Assembly: GCF_907164915.1 (NCBI RefSeq)
Contig: NC_061862.1
Location: forward strand, 80,875,718-80,939,717
Reading direction: 5' to 3'
DNA length: 64,000 nucleotides
Source of the DNA: Impatiens glandulifera
Taxonomy: Eukaryota; Streptophyta; Magnoliopsida; Ericales; Balsaminaceae
How positions within the stretch are numbered: the first letter of the stretch is position 1; each line of letters starts with the position of its first letter. The notes under the pieces were generated by a model. It had not been told where the DNA came from, did not search any database, and worked only from the letters and a program-made list of their open reading frames with translations. This document shows positions 23,442 to 38,400 of the stretch, piece after piece. A program made the translations under genes and the position numbers.

Positions 23442-26400
23442 ATGGCGAGCACATCCCAATTAGTTCGCTATATTGGTCCGGGTACGGCAGCTGGAGGAGG
23501 GAGCTTGGACACGCTCAATAGGATTCTCGCTGACCTGTGTGTCAGAAATCCTAAGGTGTGTATTGTTATGATTTTTAATCAAATCTCAGGAGTTTCTCAA
23601 AGAAGAGTTCTATTTCGAAGCTATCTGCAACTTATTTGTCTGTATGTTGGGTTAAATACAGCTCAAGATTATTAGGTGAAAGCCAAGATTGTATGTTTTT
23701 ATAACACGGGTTGTCATTGGTTGTTTACATGTTTGGGTTGCAGTCTGAATTGTGCAATGAATTGAGTAGAAAATCTATAACTATCTCGATTGTGCGACTT
23801 TTCATAATTGAGTAAAAGTGACTTTCAATTAATTTCTCATTCAGCAGCTTAGAGGAAAGACTCCTATGTCTACCTGGCAAAAAGGGAAGAACCTTTCGGT
23901 TAAAATTGGTTCCTTAATCCTAAGTGGAATTCCTAATACGACAGGTTGATTTGCTTTACTACTAGTTACATTGTGATGCTAACCCTGACACGTGTTTGCA
24001 TATTCTTCAGAGATGAGGAAAAATTTAGATAAATTAAGAAGGAGCGACTTCCAAAAGAGCCACTCTTATTAAAACCTAAAACTGAACTTGATTACAAAGG
24101 TTATGCCTTATTTATAGGCTAATACATGTTCTAATACTCTCTTCTTGCATCTGCATCTCACACGACTTCTAAACAATCAACCCTTCTATCTAGGGTTTCA
24201 CAACCTTTCCTAATTCGTAATGTTACTGTTATTGTGGTTTTACATGGAAATCATGTTCTGTTGCTAGCATGTTATTTCTCACGAAAGTTCCATATCGAGA
24301 ATTATATCTAGAATTCTAAAATATAATTCACAGTGATGTATATATTTTCATTTTCCTTAGTCATCAAGCGTGTTAGCCTAAGTTCTGTCCTTTGTAAATG
24401 CATATTGATACTTTATTGGGATCTTAGGTAAGTAGTTTTTGAAAACTTTGATTCAATATCTCAATTGAACCTTTTAAGGAAAGAGTTTCGGGACCTGGAA
24501 GGATTAAAGGATTTATTCTCCAAACTTTCGTGTCAATCAAGAAAAGGGGGCTTTGCACCGGATGAGACCACTACAATCTCATCGAACTTTAACCTTTTTG
24601 TCTATTTCAAAGTTTATTTTTCTTGTGATTGCTTTTGTAAACTGTTGGAACGCTCCTTGCGTCACTCATTTTCTTCATTTTAATGAAAATGTTGACCTTT
24701 TATAAAAAAAATCTTTGTATTGATATTTTTGTTTTTGTTGATTCTTTTCAATGCTAGGATGGGACTGCATTAGCATTAAAGAAACATCTAGAGGAACAAG
24801 CTTGTGAACTTAGCGGGGAAGCCTTTTCCCGTCTCATGGATCAATTGTATGACCGTATTACCAGACTATTAGAGAGTAACGACGTTGCTGATAATTTGGG
24901 AGCACTAAGAGCAATTGATGAATTGATAGATGTACCACTTGGCGAAAATACCTTAAAAATTTCAAGGTTCTTTGGTTATATGAGAACTGTGTTTGAGATG
25001 AAACGCGATCGAGAGATTTTGATGCTTGCTGGCGCTGTCCTCGGTCATCTAGCTAGGGCTGGAAGGGCTACAGCTTCCGATGAAGTGAAAACACAGGTTT
25101 AAGGATTGTTTTGTGTTGTAACTTAGTGCTATTTCTGTAGATTTGTGGGTGTAACATTTTTGTGTTTGACAGGTGAAAAATGCACTTGCATGGCTTCATG
25201 GTGAAAGAGTGGAGTATCGTCGCTTTACTGCGGTTTTGATTTTGAAAGTAAGAGCAACAGTTTTATTATTACAGAAAGTGCACATAGTTTCTCCAAAGTC
25301 ATAACTTTCGAGTTAATTAGAGGGACTATATTTGTCTATTTTAGCTCTATTTGAAAATACTTGATTTATTCTTACCTCATTTGAATACGGATCAAATTGA
25401 GATTATTTTTGACAGAGCGTGAATGAGCTAGGTTTGTGCCATTAATTCAAGGTTTATGACTATTGCTTTTAAAAATCAATAGTTAAGAAGAAAATGTGAG
25501 GAAATTAGTTGTCTTCCTATGTATTGACAAAATTTTCAATTTATTTACGTCAATCAATAAGTAGGCTTCTTTACTAAAGCCAACAAGTTAATATTGTGTA
25601 AATTTGCAATATACTCGTTGATCAGTTGCAGTTACGTTGTCATTATTTTTGATTCATTGTACCCCAAATTCTTATTTTTTTAACATAGGTTGATCGTTTT
25701 CCCCATATTTATAGGGTCTGTTTTAATATCTGCTATCTTATATAAATCAATATGAGGTGAATTCTATCATTTTTAATTTATTCATCATTTCTATTTGACA
25801 TAGGAAATGGCTGAGAATGCTCCAACATTATTCAATGTTCACGTACCTGACTTTGTAGATGCGATATGGGTGGCATTGAGAGATCCAGTGCTAGAAGTTA
25901 GAGAGCAAGCTGTAGAGGCACTACGTGCTTGTCTTCAAGTTATTGAAAAGCGTGAGACACGTTGGCGTGTGCAGTGGTATGTTCCTTCATCTTTCCTACG
26001 ATGCTAGAAATTTGGATTGAGTTACATGGATTTGGATTACTGTGTTTCACAATTTCTTCTACGTCACCTGAATCCCTGCACTTTGGTTAAGTAACAATAT
26101 GAATCATATCATATTTGGTGCATTTGGTTGGGGTTTCATTGTCATTAGGATGGTTAATTTCTTCAACTTCTTTTTGAAATCGACTAGGTGCTCCTTGGAT
26201 GTTGTCTCAAAACTTATGTCCCTCTTCTCTTCTTGCTTGGCCAATTCTGAACTCGTTGCATGGAATGTCATGGATATATAGTTACCTTATTATGCTGCTT
26301 ATTTTTCTCTCCATAATGTTCTATTATAGACGTCATGGATACTTTTGCAGGTATTACCGTATGTTTGAAGCTACACAAGATGGACTGGGGAAAAATGCTC

Positions 26401-29400
26401 CTATTCACAGCATACATGGTTCTCTACTTGCAGTGGGTGAGCTTTTGAGGTCAGTCTATATTCTGCAAGTTGGAGGGTTTGGACTGATTTATCCATGCAA
26501 TTATTCATTGCTCGATTCAAAATTCTTATTTGTATAAGACAACTTGGATGCTTTCCATTTAAATTGGTTTTATAGTAAGCTACTCGTAATCATTTTGGAG
26601 CATCCCTGCCTTAAACTTAGATAATGTGGTTTTATTTTTAAAATGACATTCTTTCGTTATGAGCCTTGTTCTATATGTAGAGTAGGGTTGCATCCATATT
26701 TGGTATCGAGTAGCTTGCATCGGTTTATAATCTGCAAAATCAACAATACATGAACATCCATATTCCAACTTTCTACCGTGTTCTTAATTGTAATATGGGA
26801 GTCTTGTTCCATGCATGTAGGAATACAGGAGAGTTCATGATGTCAAGGTACAGAGAAGTTGCAGAAATTGTTCTAAGATATCTTGAGCATCGGGATCGGC
26901 TTGTTCGTCTCAGCATAACTTCTCTTCTGCCTCGCATAGCCCATTTCTTACGTGATCGCTTTGTCACAAACTATCTAAAAGTGTGTGCTATTTTTTTAGC
27001 TTGATAATATTGTACAAAGATGACTTTTATTGTCTCCAATGATGTGTATGGATGACTTTTCTTTCCCAGATATGTATGGATCATATACTTGCAGTTCTAA
27101 AGATTCCCGCTGAGCGTGCTAGTGGCTTCATTGCACTTGGAGAGATGGCTGGTGCTTTAGATGGTGAACTTGTTCACTTTTTGCCGACAATAATGTCTCA
27201 CATACGTGATGCTGTATGTTGCTTGTGCTCTTCTCCTTTTTGACATCTCATCCACTGTATCATGTCATTTTTCTTTCCTATGTATATCTCAACATTTACA
27301 AGCATTTATGTTTTAAAAACTAAATCTTATATATTGTGCCTGGATTTCTAGATTGCTCCTCGAAGGGGTAGACCCTCACTCGAGGCTTTGGCATGTGTTG
27401 GGAATATTGCAAAAGCAATGGGGCCAGCAATGGAACCTCATGTTTGCAGTCTTCTCGATGCCATGTTTGCAACTGGGCTTTCATCTACACTCGTGGAGGC
27501 TCTGGACAAGATAAGTGTGAGGTATATTGATATACCTGAAATTCAAGTTTGATCTTTTACGATGGATTTATTTCAATCATTTTGACGTTGGACAATGGTG
27601 GTCCAGTATCCCGTCTTTGCTGCCAACAATACAAGAGAGGCTTCTTTCTTGCATTTCGGTTGTTCTATCAAAATCACCACACAGCAACTCGAGGTCTTTA
27701 GTTACAATGAATCGAGCGAATATAACGAACACTGCTCAACACATAATGGAACTTACTGTTCCTGCCATGGTGCAACTAGCTTTGCAAACACTTGCACGTT
27801 TTAATTTCAAGGTTAGTAAGTTTGTCCTTGCGTGCTCATTGGGGAATTTTTCTTTTCAAGTCTACTCCTTAGGTTTCATACGTATTAATTTGTTAACACA
27901 TGCATGTTTAGGGACATGATCTTCTTGAACATGCAAGGGATACAATTGTTCTATATTTGGAGGATGAGGATGGAACCACAAGGAAAGATGCTGCTCTTTG
28001 CTGCTGCAGTTTGGTAGCAAATTCCTTTTCTGGCACTCAAGGTGTCCAATATAGTCAAAGCAGGTCTAGTCGAAATTGGGCAAGACGAAGGCGTCTTGTG
28101 GAAGAGGTTTGATTTCCTCTTCCCCAAATTTCCAGTAACAATAATATTTGTTAGAGAGGTTCTTTTTGTCTTTGAAGAAGTTTTTTTTTTTATTTAGCTG
28201 TTCTCCACTTCTATAAATAAACTGTTGGTCTAGCTTGTTTCTTTACCTTATGCTGTTGGCCAATGTTAGGGATTGTCTAAGTTTTGCACTAGCATGCATA
28301 CATTAGAGGTCAATAGCTTCAACTTTTATATGCTATCAATTCTATGTTTCAGAAGCTTAAGTTAGAAAGGGGTTAGACTTACTAGTTCATTCGTAAATGT
28401 AGATGGAAATTGGGCTGGTTTATGTTTGTTAACTATTAACAGTACCATGTCTTCTATTTAGAACCCTATTATAGAGAAGTCGTAGCAAAGACTGCCGTTA
28501 TGGAAGAGCAAGCTTCTATCGAAATGGGGGAGAAAGGTTCTCATTAAAATTAACTTAGTCTTCCATTCCCACCTTCGCAATGTCCCTTTTCCCCACCTTC
28601 ACAATGTCCCTTTTCCCCACCTTCACAATGTCCCTTTTCCCCATATCATCGGCAGATGGTAGATAAATGAAGACCATTATGAGAAATTTTGTTTGGGGTA
28701 GTTCAAACACTTCTAGGGTGACACACCTCAATAGTTGGACCTCCGTCAAGAATGGGAAAGTTTGATGGATGCCTTGGAATTAAGGGGTTTTCACACTTTC
28801 ATACATTTTTACTTTGCAAATGGTGGTGGAGATTTCTCAACGAGGCTAGTTTTTTGGCGAAAGCCATTACATCAAAGTATGGGTGAGACTTCAAAATTCA
28901 AATGATCACCACTGCCTGGTAGAGCACACATGGGAACAAGCATTTAGGGCCATAACCAAAACACGCCTATTGAATCTACTCCATACCCTCTTCTCTCCTA
29001 CACATGAGAACAAGCATTTAGGGCCGTACACCAAAACACGGTCTACTCCGTACCCTCTTCTCTTCTCTCCTACACAGTGGGGAATGACAGAATATGATTA
29101 TAGGAAGGATGACAAAGTGATTGACTTCAAGAGGTATGTTAAGGAGGCACCAAAGTGGGAAGTGACCTTTTCACTCCGCTTGTATGTTGACGAGGAGTCA
29201 TATCAAGGTACAATCACCTACGAGACACAAGACAGATGTATTTACCCTCAAGGCTCCCCAAATTTTGAAACACGATACATTTATCAACCCTTCAGCATTC
29301 TAACTGAAACACTGTTCTCTTGGAAGGTAGTCTGGGAAATAAGATCCCGTATAAAATATTGTATTTTTCTTGGGAGGCTATATATGGATTTTTTTTTATG

Positions 29401-32400
29401 AAGGGTAAACTTTTTATTGAAAAGGCCATCAGACTGCGTTGTGATAATTTGACAATCATCAGTGTTGCCAAGAATCCTGTAATTGATAAAAAGGCCATCA
29501 GACTTCGTTGTGACAATTTGGCAATCATCAGTATTGCCAAGAATCCTGCACATCATGACTGAACTAAGCACAATGAGATAGAATGAGACTTTGTTTCTGA
29601 GAAAGTTTTTTTTTTTCTGAGAAAGTTGATAGTGGAGTTGTCGGTCGGGCTTTCCCATATTCCGTCCAAACTCCAAGTTACCGACATTCTCACCAAGGCT
29701 CCCCCAAAATAGCTCTCCCAAAGATACTATTTGAAGACATGTGTAACAAGTTAGGAATGTTCACCGTTCTTGCTCTTGCGGTCTCTCGTGGATGGTAATG
29801 AGTTTATATTCATAGTATACTTTTAAAACCTGTACCACCTAAAACCTATCTTGAGAGGTAGTGTAAAATAAAGATAATTATTAATAATAAGAGTAGGTAT
29901 GTTTTGGTGGGGGTTAGTTGACTGTTAGTGGTAACTGCCCACTACTATATTTATTATTTTCTTGTACAAATGTAATTATCTATAACAATTTATAATTCAT
30001 TCTAATATGCTGAAAATTCAGTTCAGTCTTAATTCTCTTACTCTCTGTTTACTCGCATAATGCAATACAGATTTTAAGGGTTGACCACCATAATATGTAA
30101 AAACATTCAAATTATTTTTTCTCAGATAATTGATAGTGGTATTTTTAATTACTATTTCTTTTTTATGGTGATAATTAGGTAACTTATAATCTACAAGTAC
30201 TGAGTAAAAATGGCAGGAGCTTATAATCCATGATTTTTTAAGTAACACCATCATATTGTTATTGCAAGTTCTTATAGACATTAAAATGGCATGTGAAACT
30301 CTTACATTTGTTTCCTCTATTGGAGTTCACTTTTTGTTTTCTTGTTTGGAGTACCCTGATAATGATAGTTTTCTCTATACAAATGGATATAGATGTGGTA
30401 GTTTCCTTGATGGGTTATTTTGCCTGTGCAATTAATTCATTAGTATTCACTATGTTCTGCAGATTGTTGAGAAGCTCCTTATTGCAGCTGTCACTGATGC
30501 TGATGTTTCTGTCCGTCTCTCAGTTTTCTCCTCCCTGCACGGTGATTGTGGCTTTGATGATTTTCTCGCACAAGCTGATAGTTTGAGTGCTATATTTGCT
30601 GCACTAAATGATGAGGTATGATGTCATCCTAATATGAATTCTGAGATATCATGTGATAATAATTGAGATGAACTATTTTTTGAATAAATATTTGAGATGA
30701 TTAATCATGTTATCATTCGGCCTCCATAGTCCATGTGTCCTTGTGTATTACAAAAAGCAAAGATTCTTCCCCAATTATCCTCCTCTGGGAAGGAAAATGT
30801 GAATTTCTGGGATGTTTATTCATTTGAACAAGTATATCCTAGTGTCTGTTTATTAACTGCATAATGATGGAGTGTTCATATAATGAGTTGTGAGAATTGT
30901 CGGCTAATTCTTTGACTTGAATCTAAGGTTGAACTGGGATTCCATCTAATCAATAGGAAAGTACTTGTAGAGCATTAATAATGCAACATAGAATTTAATA
31001 TGCCCATATGGTTATTTCTATCTTTAGAGGTGTTGATGAATTACTTGAATTAAGGAAGGGAATTACCATTGTATTTCAATATTTAAAGATAATTATCTAA
31101 TTAGTAATTGTCTATAAATGAATAGATAATTGTCCTTAAATATACTTTACCTTTGGCACCTTAATTCTAGGATATAATCACTACCTAAATACCTTGATTC
31201 TAGAATAGAACTAAAAAGATCACATGATTTTCGGGATAGTGTATATTGTAATTACTGTGCATAAAGGGCATTCCTCCCAATAAAGTTAACACATTTTTAC
31301 TCATAATTTCCGCATGACGCAATGGTTAAATTGCATTCAACATACTCAATTGTTTGTGTTTGCTTTGTGCATCTTTTCAATGTTCAACAAGCTTGTGCTA
31401 ATTCTCCAATTTAGTGGTGGCACCTGTAAAATGAATGATGATTGTGTTCAACAAGCCTGCAGGTTTCTTTTAAACTTTTATTGATTGATTATCTACTATC
31501 TATATTATTTTGTTCTCTCATCCATGTTTAAGTTTAAAAATTTCCTTTCACGTTCCTTTCTCTTATTGTCCCGGAATGGAGCATAATAACTTTAGATAAC
31601 CCCGGTCACAAAAAAAACTTAGATAAACCATCTTTTGGTCACTCCATGCTGTACACCTTTTATTCCCAAAGATGTCTGCTTAAGGCTCCAACTTATGTGT
31701 TTTCGTCCTTCAAATTTTTTGCATGGTTTTCCTTGGTATTTTGTGTACGTGGAACATACTAAATAATTTACTTTAGAAAAAACCTGTTTCCAGTTTTCTC
31801 ATCCTTACCTGCATATGTTTTATCCTTTAGAATTTTGAAGTCCGAGAATATGCTATTTCTACTGCTGGAAGGTTATCAGAAAAGAATCCTGCTTATGTTC
31901 TTCCAGCACTCCGTCGCCATCTCATTCAGTTGCTGACGTACCTAGAACAAAGGTAGACTCTTATAATCTTAAATCACTGGCATACGATGTTCTTGATATT
32001 GTTTTATGTGGATATCTTGGTATCTTTTATACATATCCTGCTCTGATATATCCTGTTTGGGTATTCAGTGCAGATAATAAATGCAGAGAAGAAAGTGCAA
32101 AACTATTGGGTTGCTTAATCCGCAATTGTGAACGATTAATACTTCCATATATTGCTCCAGTCCATAAGGTCTGTCATACACTATGAAGTAATATTTGCTT
32201 TTTGTTTGCTACTTTACTGATTTTGTCTCATCAATTGTATCAGGCACTTGTTGCCAAACTCTCTGAGGGAACTGGGGTGACTGCTAATAATGGCATCATA
32301 AGTGGAGTTCTTGTCACTGTAGGAGATCTTGCTAGAGTGGTAAATGATTTTCTATTTTCTGTTTCTAGTCTGTTATGAGAATTTTGTTCATGCTGAAACT

Positions 32401-35400
32401 TTTTACTGTACTATATTTTTTGAAAAGTTAATGCTTGTATGTAAATGAATTGTCACAATATGACTTCAATATACAAGCAACAATCTGATATACCTTGAAC
32501 TAGAATTAGATATATATCTTGAAATTACATTAATAAGAGAACTGGAATTTGAGAACGAAGAGAAGATAGAGCTATTAGCAAGCTAAAGAGAAATTGAATT
32601 AATGGAGGAGAGATAGAACCCTAACTGCTAGGGTGAATACAATGGGGATGAGAGAGAAAAACTTCAACAACAGAATTCAACTAATTTTCATTTCATAACT
32701 ACTCTTCACAACTAATGTTCTATTTATACTACTATATTAAGAACTGCCACTTCCACCATAGTGTATTAGCCCTAATATTCTTTTCCCTTGTATCACGATC
32801 CAAAAAGAAGAAAAAGTATAAAAAGAAATAAAGTATGAAAAAGAGTAACAATAGCAAAGAAGCTTCTAGGGAAGAAAACTTCTAACATTAAAGTACACAA
32901 TGAGTAAGAAATGAATATCCAATAAATCCCATCCCTTCCTTTTGAACACAGGCCATTTATAAAAAAGTGGACAACGACAAAATGAAATACATGGTATCCA
33001 GAGACCTTAGTCGGTGCCATTGCCACCATCTTTTTCTTTTTCCAGACCCTGCCACGACCTTATTTCCTAGACAAAGTACTGGATCAAGTGTTAAGCTTTC
33101 ATCCTAACATTTGCAAACAGAGAAATGGTCCCATTAACACTGCAATCTTGATGCCGAATCCAAGCCTGAGTTATGAAAATTCCCTATAGATCCGAACCCC
33201 GAAGCCCAAACATCCATTCCGTTTTGACGCACACCATCAATTTTCTTTCTGCAAGCCAATATATACATATTTATATTTCTATTACATCAACAAATTCTGA
33301 GCTTTACAATGATCATTTTAATCCTCTCATATCCAGGAGAAGTAAAAGTAACAATGCAGCACTTAAAGAGCACACAAAACAAAATACATAGCAGTTTACA
33401 AGGACTAGGATGTGTCATTACATTAGAAGTGTCTTTCTTTTAACTCTTGCTTTCATTGGACTAGATGTGCATTAACATTAGAAGTGTCTTTCTTTCAATG
33501 AACTAGATGTGCATTGCCTTTAGAAGTGTCTTTCTTTCAACTCTTGTTTTTTCTACTGATATGATACTGGAGAAGTATATGATTGCAGGCAGCAGAATTC
33601 TTACATATTTTAAGTGAGTTAATGATTACATGACATCTAACTATAAACGCTTCTTTCTTTGATTAATTATCACGACACAGGGTGGTTTTGCTATGAGGCA
33701 ATATATTCCTGAACTTATGCCATTAATTGTTGATGCTTTATTGGATGGAGCTGCTGTTGCAAAACGTGAAGTTGCTGTTGCAACCCTTGGTCAAGTTGTA
33801 CAAAGCACTGGGTATGTTATAACTTTATAAGTTGCTTGTTTATACTTTCAACTATGTCATTGACTATACTAATTATTTAGTTGCGCTTTGACACTGTAAC
33901 AATCCATAAATATATCATGATCAAGATTAGGTGGCACATGGGCTGACTAAAATAATCTATTTATCATTCTCATCACAACCCTTGATCTACCAGTGACACC
34001 TTCAAAATCCTACTTTACAGAACAGGGAACAGGCTTTCAATTCTTTATGATAGCTGATTACTCATCAATGGAGTTTATTTCCTTACTGTTAGCCCAATAC
34101 CTGAAGTCCATTCTCTCAAACGGATTAAGTTTGCAAGTATTTTGTAACTTATCATGGTACCAAAGTTTTCAATAAATCTCAATTTCAGCAATCCGTTCAT
34201 TTTCCACTTTCCGCATTATAGAGTTGTGCACTCATGCCCTGTTCTAAATTTCAGCTTTATATGACGACGGGGATGTATTATAGTATATATCGGTTGGTCC
34301 TTTACTAAACTACTAATCTATTTTAATGAGTTTGTAATACTGTATACTGAGTCTTCTGAGTTCTGAAGTGTATACATACGAGGAAAAAAGAAGAATATGA
34401 AATAGCTGATTTGCTTGTTCTCTGTTTTAACAATGTGAAAAAAGTATAATTCCAGAGGTGCAGTGCAATGCATGGTTTACTTGAATTTCGCACACTCTGC
34501 ATGCTAGCTTTGAAGTTTTGCTTTCTATGAATAGGACAACTGGAGAACTTCAGGACCATATAATATTGTATTGATTAGCTTTTGGGTGTTCTAAAATCTG
34601 CATTTTCTGTTTCCACAGTTCAATTTCCAAAAAACAAGTTACATTATCTTTATTGCTGACAGCTATGTGATAACTCCTTATATTGAATACCCAATTTTGC
34701 TGGGTTTACTGTTAAAGCTGCTACATGGTGATCTAGAATGGTCTACTAGAAGAGAAGCTTTAAAGGTAACTTACTTCTCTAGTCCTTCCATTTTTTTTTA
34801 TCATGCTTTGTTCTTATTGAAACATTTTCCAACTTTCCCTAGGTTCTTGGTATTATGGGCGCGTTGGATCCTCATGCACACAAGAACAATCAGCAAAGGT
34901 TGAATGTATCACATGGTGATGTTGCCCGTGCAGTGAGTGACATAGGGCAACATATCAGATCTATGGATGAATTGCCCATGGACCTTTGGCCGTCCTTTGG
35001 GACATCAGAAGATTATTATTCAACGGTAATGTATTACTATTCAAATGGCCTTTTTATATCATATTTTCTAATGCGCATACTGCTCCAGGTAGCTATCAAT
35101 TCCCTTATGCGAATTCTTAGGGATCCTTCGTCTTCCAGCTACCATCAGAAAGTGGTTGGATCACTGATGTTCATTTTTAAGGTCTGTTTTATGATAATTA
35201 AATTGAATTTCTTCACTATTCTTAAAAGTGTAGTGATAAATTTCATTTATTATATATGCAAGATCAGTCCATGGGTCTTGGCTGTGTTCCATACTTGCCT
35301 AAGGTTAGTCCTCTAACCATGCAGTTGAGCTTAATCTTTTATTCTGCATATCATCTCTTTGAATGTTGCCGTAAGTTAGATTGATTTTCCATCATAAATA

Positions 35401-38400
35401 AACTCGAACACTTCGGAAATCCGTTTTGGGGGAAGTAATATGTGAACCTGTCATATCAAATTCATTTCCTTCGCATTGGCTGTGTGTGTGTGTGATGTTG
35501 CTGCTGCTGCTGCGATGTATAATGTCATTCCAGAATGATACTAATTATGTACTTCATTTATAATGATATTCCAATTTAGTTTAGAGTACTGATCTTGCTT
35601 ACATAGGTGGCTAATATGGGGTTTCATACAATGTTTAGGCATCTTTACTTTTACTCATGCAATTTTCCATCTGTAGGTCTTGCCTGTTCTCTTTCACATG
35701 GTTCGCACATGTGAAGATGGTCTCAAGGAATCTATAACATGGAAGCTTGGAACTCTGGTGTCTATTGTTCGTCAGGTTAGTGTATAAGTTGATATTCCAA
35801 TTATTTTCACTTTAATGAATGAATGGTGTAAGCTAGTTGAGAAGAGTTTTCTATGGTCCATTGCAGCATATCAGGAAATATCTGCCTGAGTTGCTTTCAT
35901 TGATTTCTGAGTTATGGTCTTCATCCTTCAGCTTACCAGCTCCTAACCGCCCTACACATGGTTCCCCAGTAAGTTTGGGTTCTTTCTGTAGATCTCATGT
36001 AGCAAATGAGTTAACCTTACTATTTTATTCAGTTTAGAGATACTTTTCATCACTAATTTTTTTAAAAACATATCAACTTTTCAAAAGGGGGTTTGGGGGA
36101 GGCAAAAACAATAATAAAAAACAAATGATAGAAGTTTAAATGCCAATAAGATATAAATTTTTTCATCCCGTGCCTATCCCCTTTTCCGGATTGAAGCGAA
36201 TGCGTGCATCCTTTGAGTCTTTCATATACTTTGCATCACTAATGTAATCCTTAAATTTCCAGATTCTGCATTTAGTGCAACAGTTATGCTTGTCCCTCAG
36301 TGACGAATTCCGAACATATCTTCCTGAGATTCTTCCATGCTGTATTCAAGTTCTCTCTGATGCTGAGCGCTTTAACGATTATACATATGTTACTGATATT
36401 CTCCATACACTCAAAGTGTTTAGTGGTTAGTACTTTTCTTCCTTTGCATCTGTATGCTTAAGGGATTATCCGATCACAATCCTCTTACATGGCATAACAT
36501 TGCAGGAACACTGGATGAGCACATGCATCTACTGCTACCTGCACTTATAAGATTGTTCAAAGTGGATGCCTCTGTAGATATTAGGCGTGCTGCTATCAAG
36601 ACTCTCACAAGATTGATCCCTCGAGTGCAGGTTTGCAACTGATATAGCTCTTTCATGCAGATTCTTGTTCTTTTGTTCTATTAAAATGTTGAACTAATTC
36701 CTTCTGCCACTGCATCAACTTATCATCAGGTTACTGGCCACATATCTGCAATTGTGCATCACTTGAAGCTAGTTTTGGATGGGTGTGTTTCTGCTAGTTT
36801 GCCTTCATAAACTGTTTAATTGCCAACATTTTTTTATTAACTTCTCTTTTTCAATAACTTCTCTCTTGTTTTAACACTCTGAACGCAATGGTCTTCTATC
36901 TTTATTCCATATTAATGAAAATTTGTTATTTCTTTGTTTTGTTTTGTTTTGAAAAGGTCAACTTTTATTGAAAAGAAAACGTAAGAAGCGTTTTGAACAT
37001 TACTAAGAAGGGGTGGAGGGATGGGAAAAAAAATAAAAAACAGAGAACGAAAGAAATGTTTGATGTCAATAAGATCAAAGAATTTCCATCCCGTACAAAT
37101 CCTCTTTTTCTTTTAAAAAAAATGGGTTATAGATCCACATAATTGGGTAGCCTTAACCGGATTTGTGGTAACAGGTAAGGCCCAAAGGCTGTTTCCGTGT
37201 CTGTCGGGGGAGATGCCAACCATTTCTCCTTTCTACGAACACATAAATCCTCTTTTTCTAATAGATGCAAAAGCATGAAGCTCTTGATTTATTCTCTCTT
37301 TTCTAATGTCCATTTAGATAGCTAATTATTTCTCTCTTTTCTTTTTATTTGTCAATGGAAAATGAGGTATATTTAATTATAATTGTTATTGCTTACCTTT
37401 TAGCATAATTTCTGTTTATCCCTTGCATCATTTTTATTTTCAGGAAAGATGATGAGCTGAGGAAGGATGCTGTTGGTGCACTTTGCTGTCTTGCTCATGC
37501 TATAGGGGAGGACTTTGCCATTTTTATTCCTTCAATTTACAAGCTTCTTTTGAAGCATCATTTACGGGTCTCTTTCTCTTTTCTATATTCCTATTTGTTC
37601 TTTTAACTTCTCCTGAATCACTACTTCAGTATATATTTTAAAATTACAGCACCAGGAGTTTGAAGAAATTGAAGGGCGTTTAAAGAAACATGAACCTATT
37701 ACCCTTGGAAGCACATCTGCTGAGAGATTAAGCCGACGTCTATCGGTTGAAGGTATTAGTGACCCGCAAAATGATACGGAGAATGATCCTCATGATGATG
37801 GGAATGATGGACACAGACAACATAGAAGCCACCAGGTACCATGTGTTATTTTATGAAGTAATTTGTTGTTTCCTTTAAAACAGCATATTTTTTATTGCAA
37901 CTTGGAAGTAGGAGCCATAAAATGAACTTGTATGTGGACTAAGCTTATTTTAATCATTACTTGAGGAGAATGTGATGTGACGTATCTGTAGTAAAAATGT
38001 TTATATTCTTATTATATAGGTGATCTTTTACTAGTAAATATATTGATAATTATAGGAATTAGGTAGTAAGTACACTACTTTGTTTAGCCTGCGTCAAATA
38101 TATATATTTTCGTAGTTTCAGTTTCTCTATGATTACTATGCCTCCAGTTGGTTTAAGTCATGAGTTTTCTTAATTGAGGGTTGAGGTTGGTATACTTGTT
38201 ACATATTAGTAGGTTAGGTTAGTAGTTAGGGCATAAAATAGTAAGAGGCTCCTAAAGTGATCATGTTATCTATTTTTTGCCCGAGTTGTTAGATAATTGT
38301 TAGACAGCTCTAATTTGTTAGTAAATAGACAGGTGACACTCTCAAGTGTTATATAGAGAGCTGCTGTACACCTTTTGAAGAGATATCTATCAATTGAATA

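Noticed and set aside
28883..29401. Possible 172-codon gene in TOR intron 10
   Set aside because: It overlaps LINE remnants, includes a local direct repeat, ends in low-complexity sequence and shows no recognisable domain.
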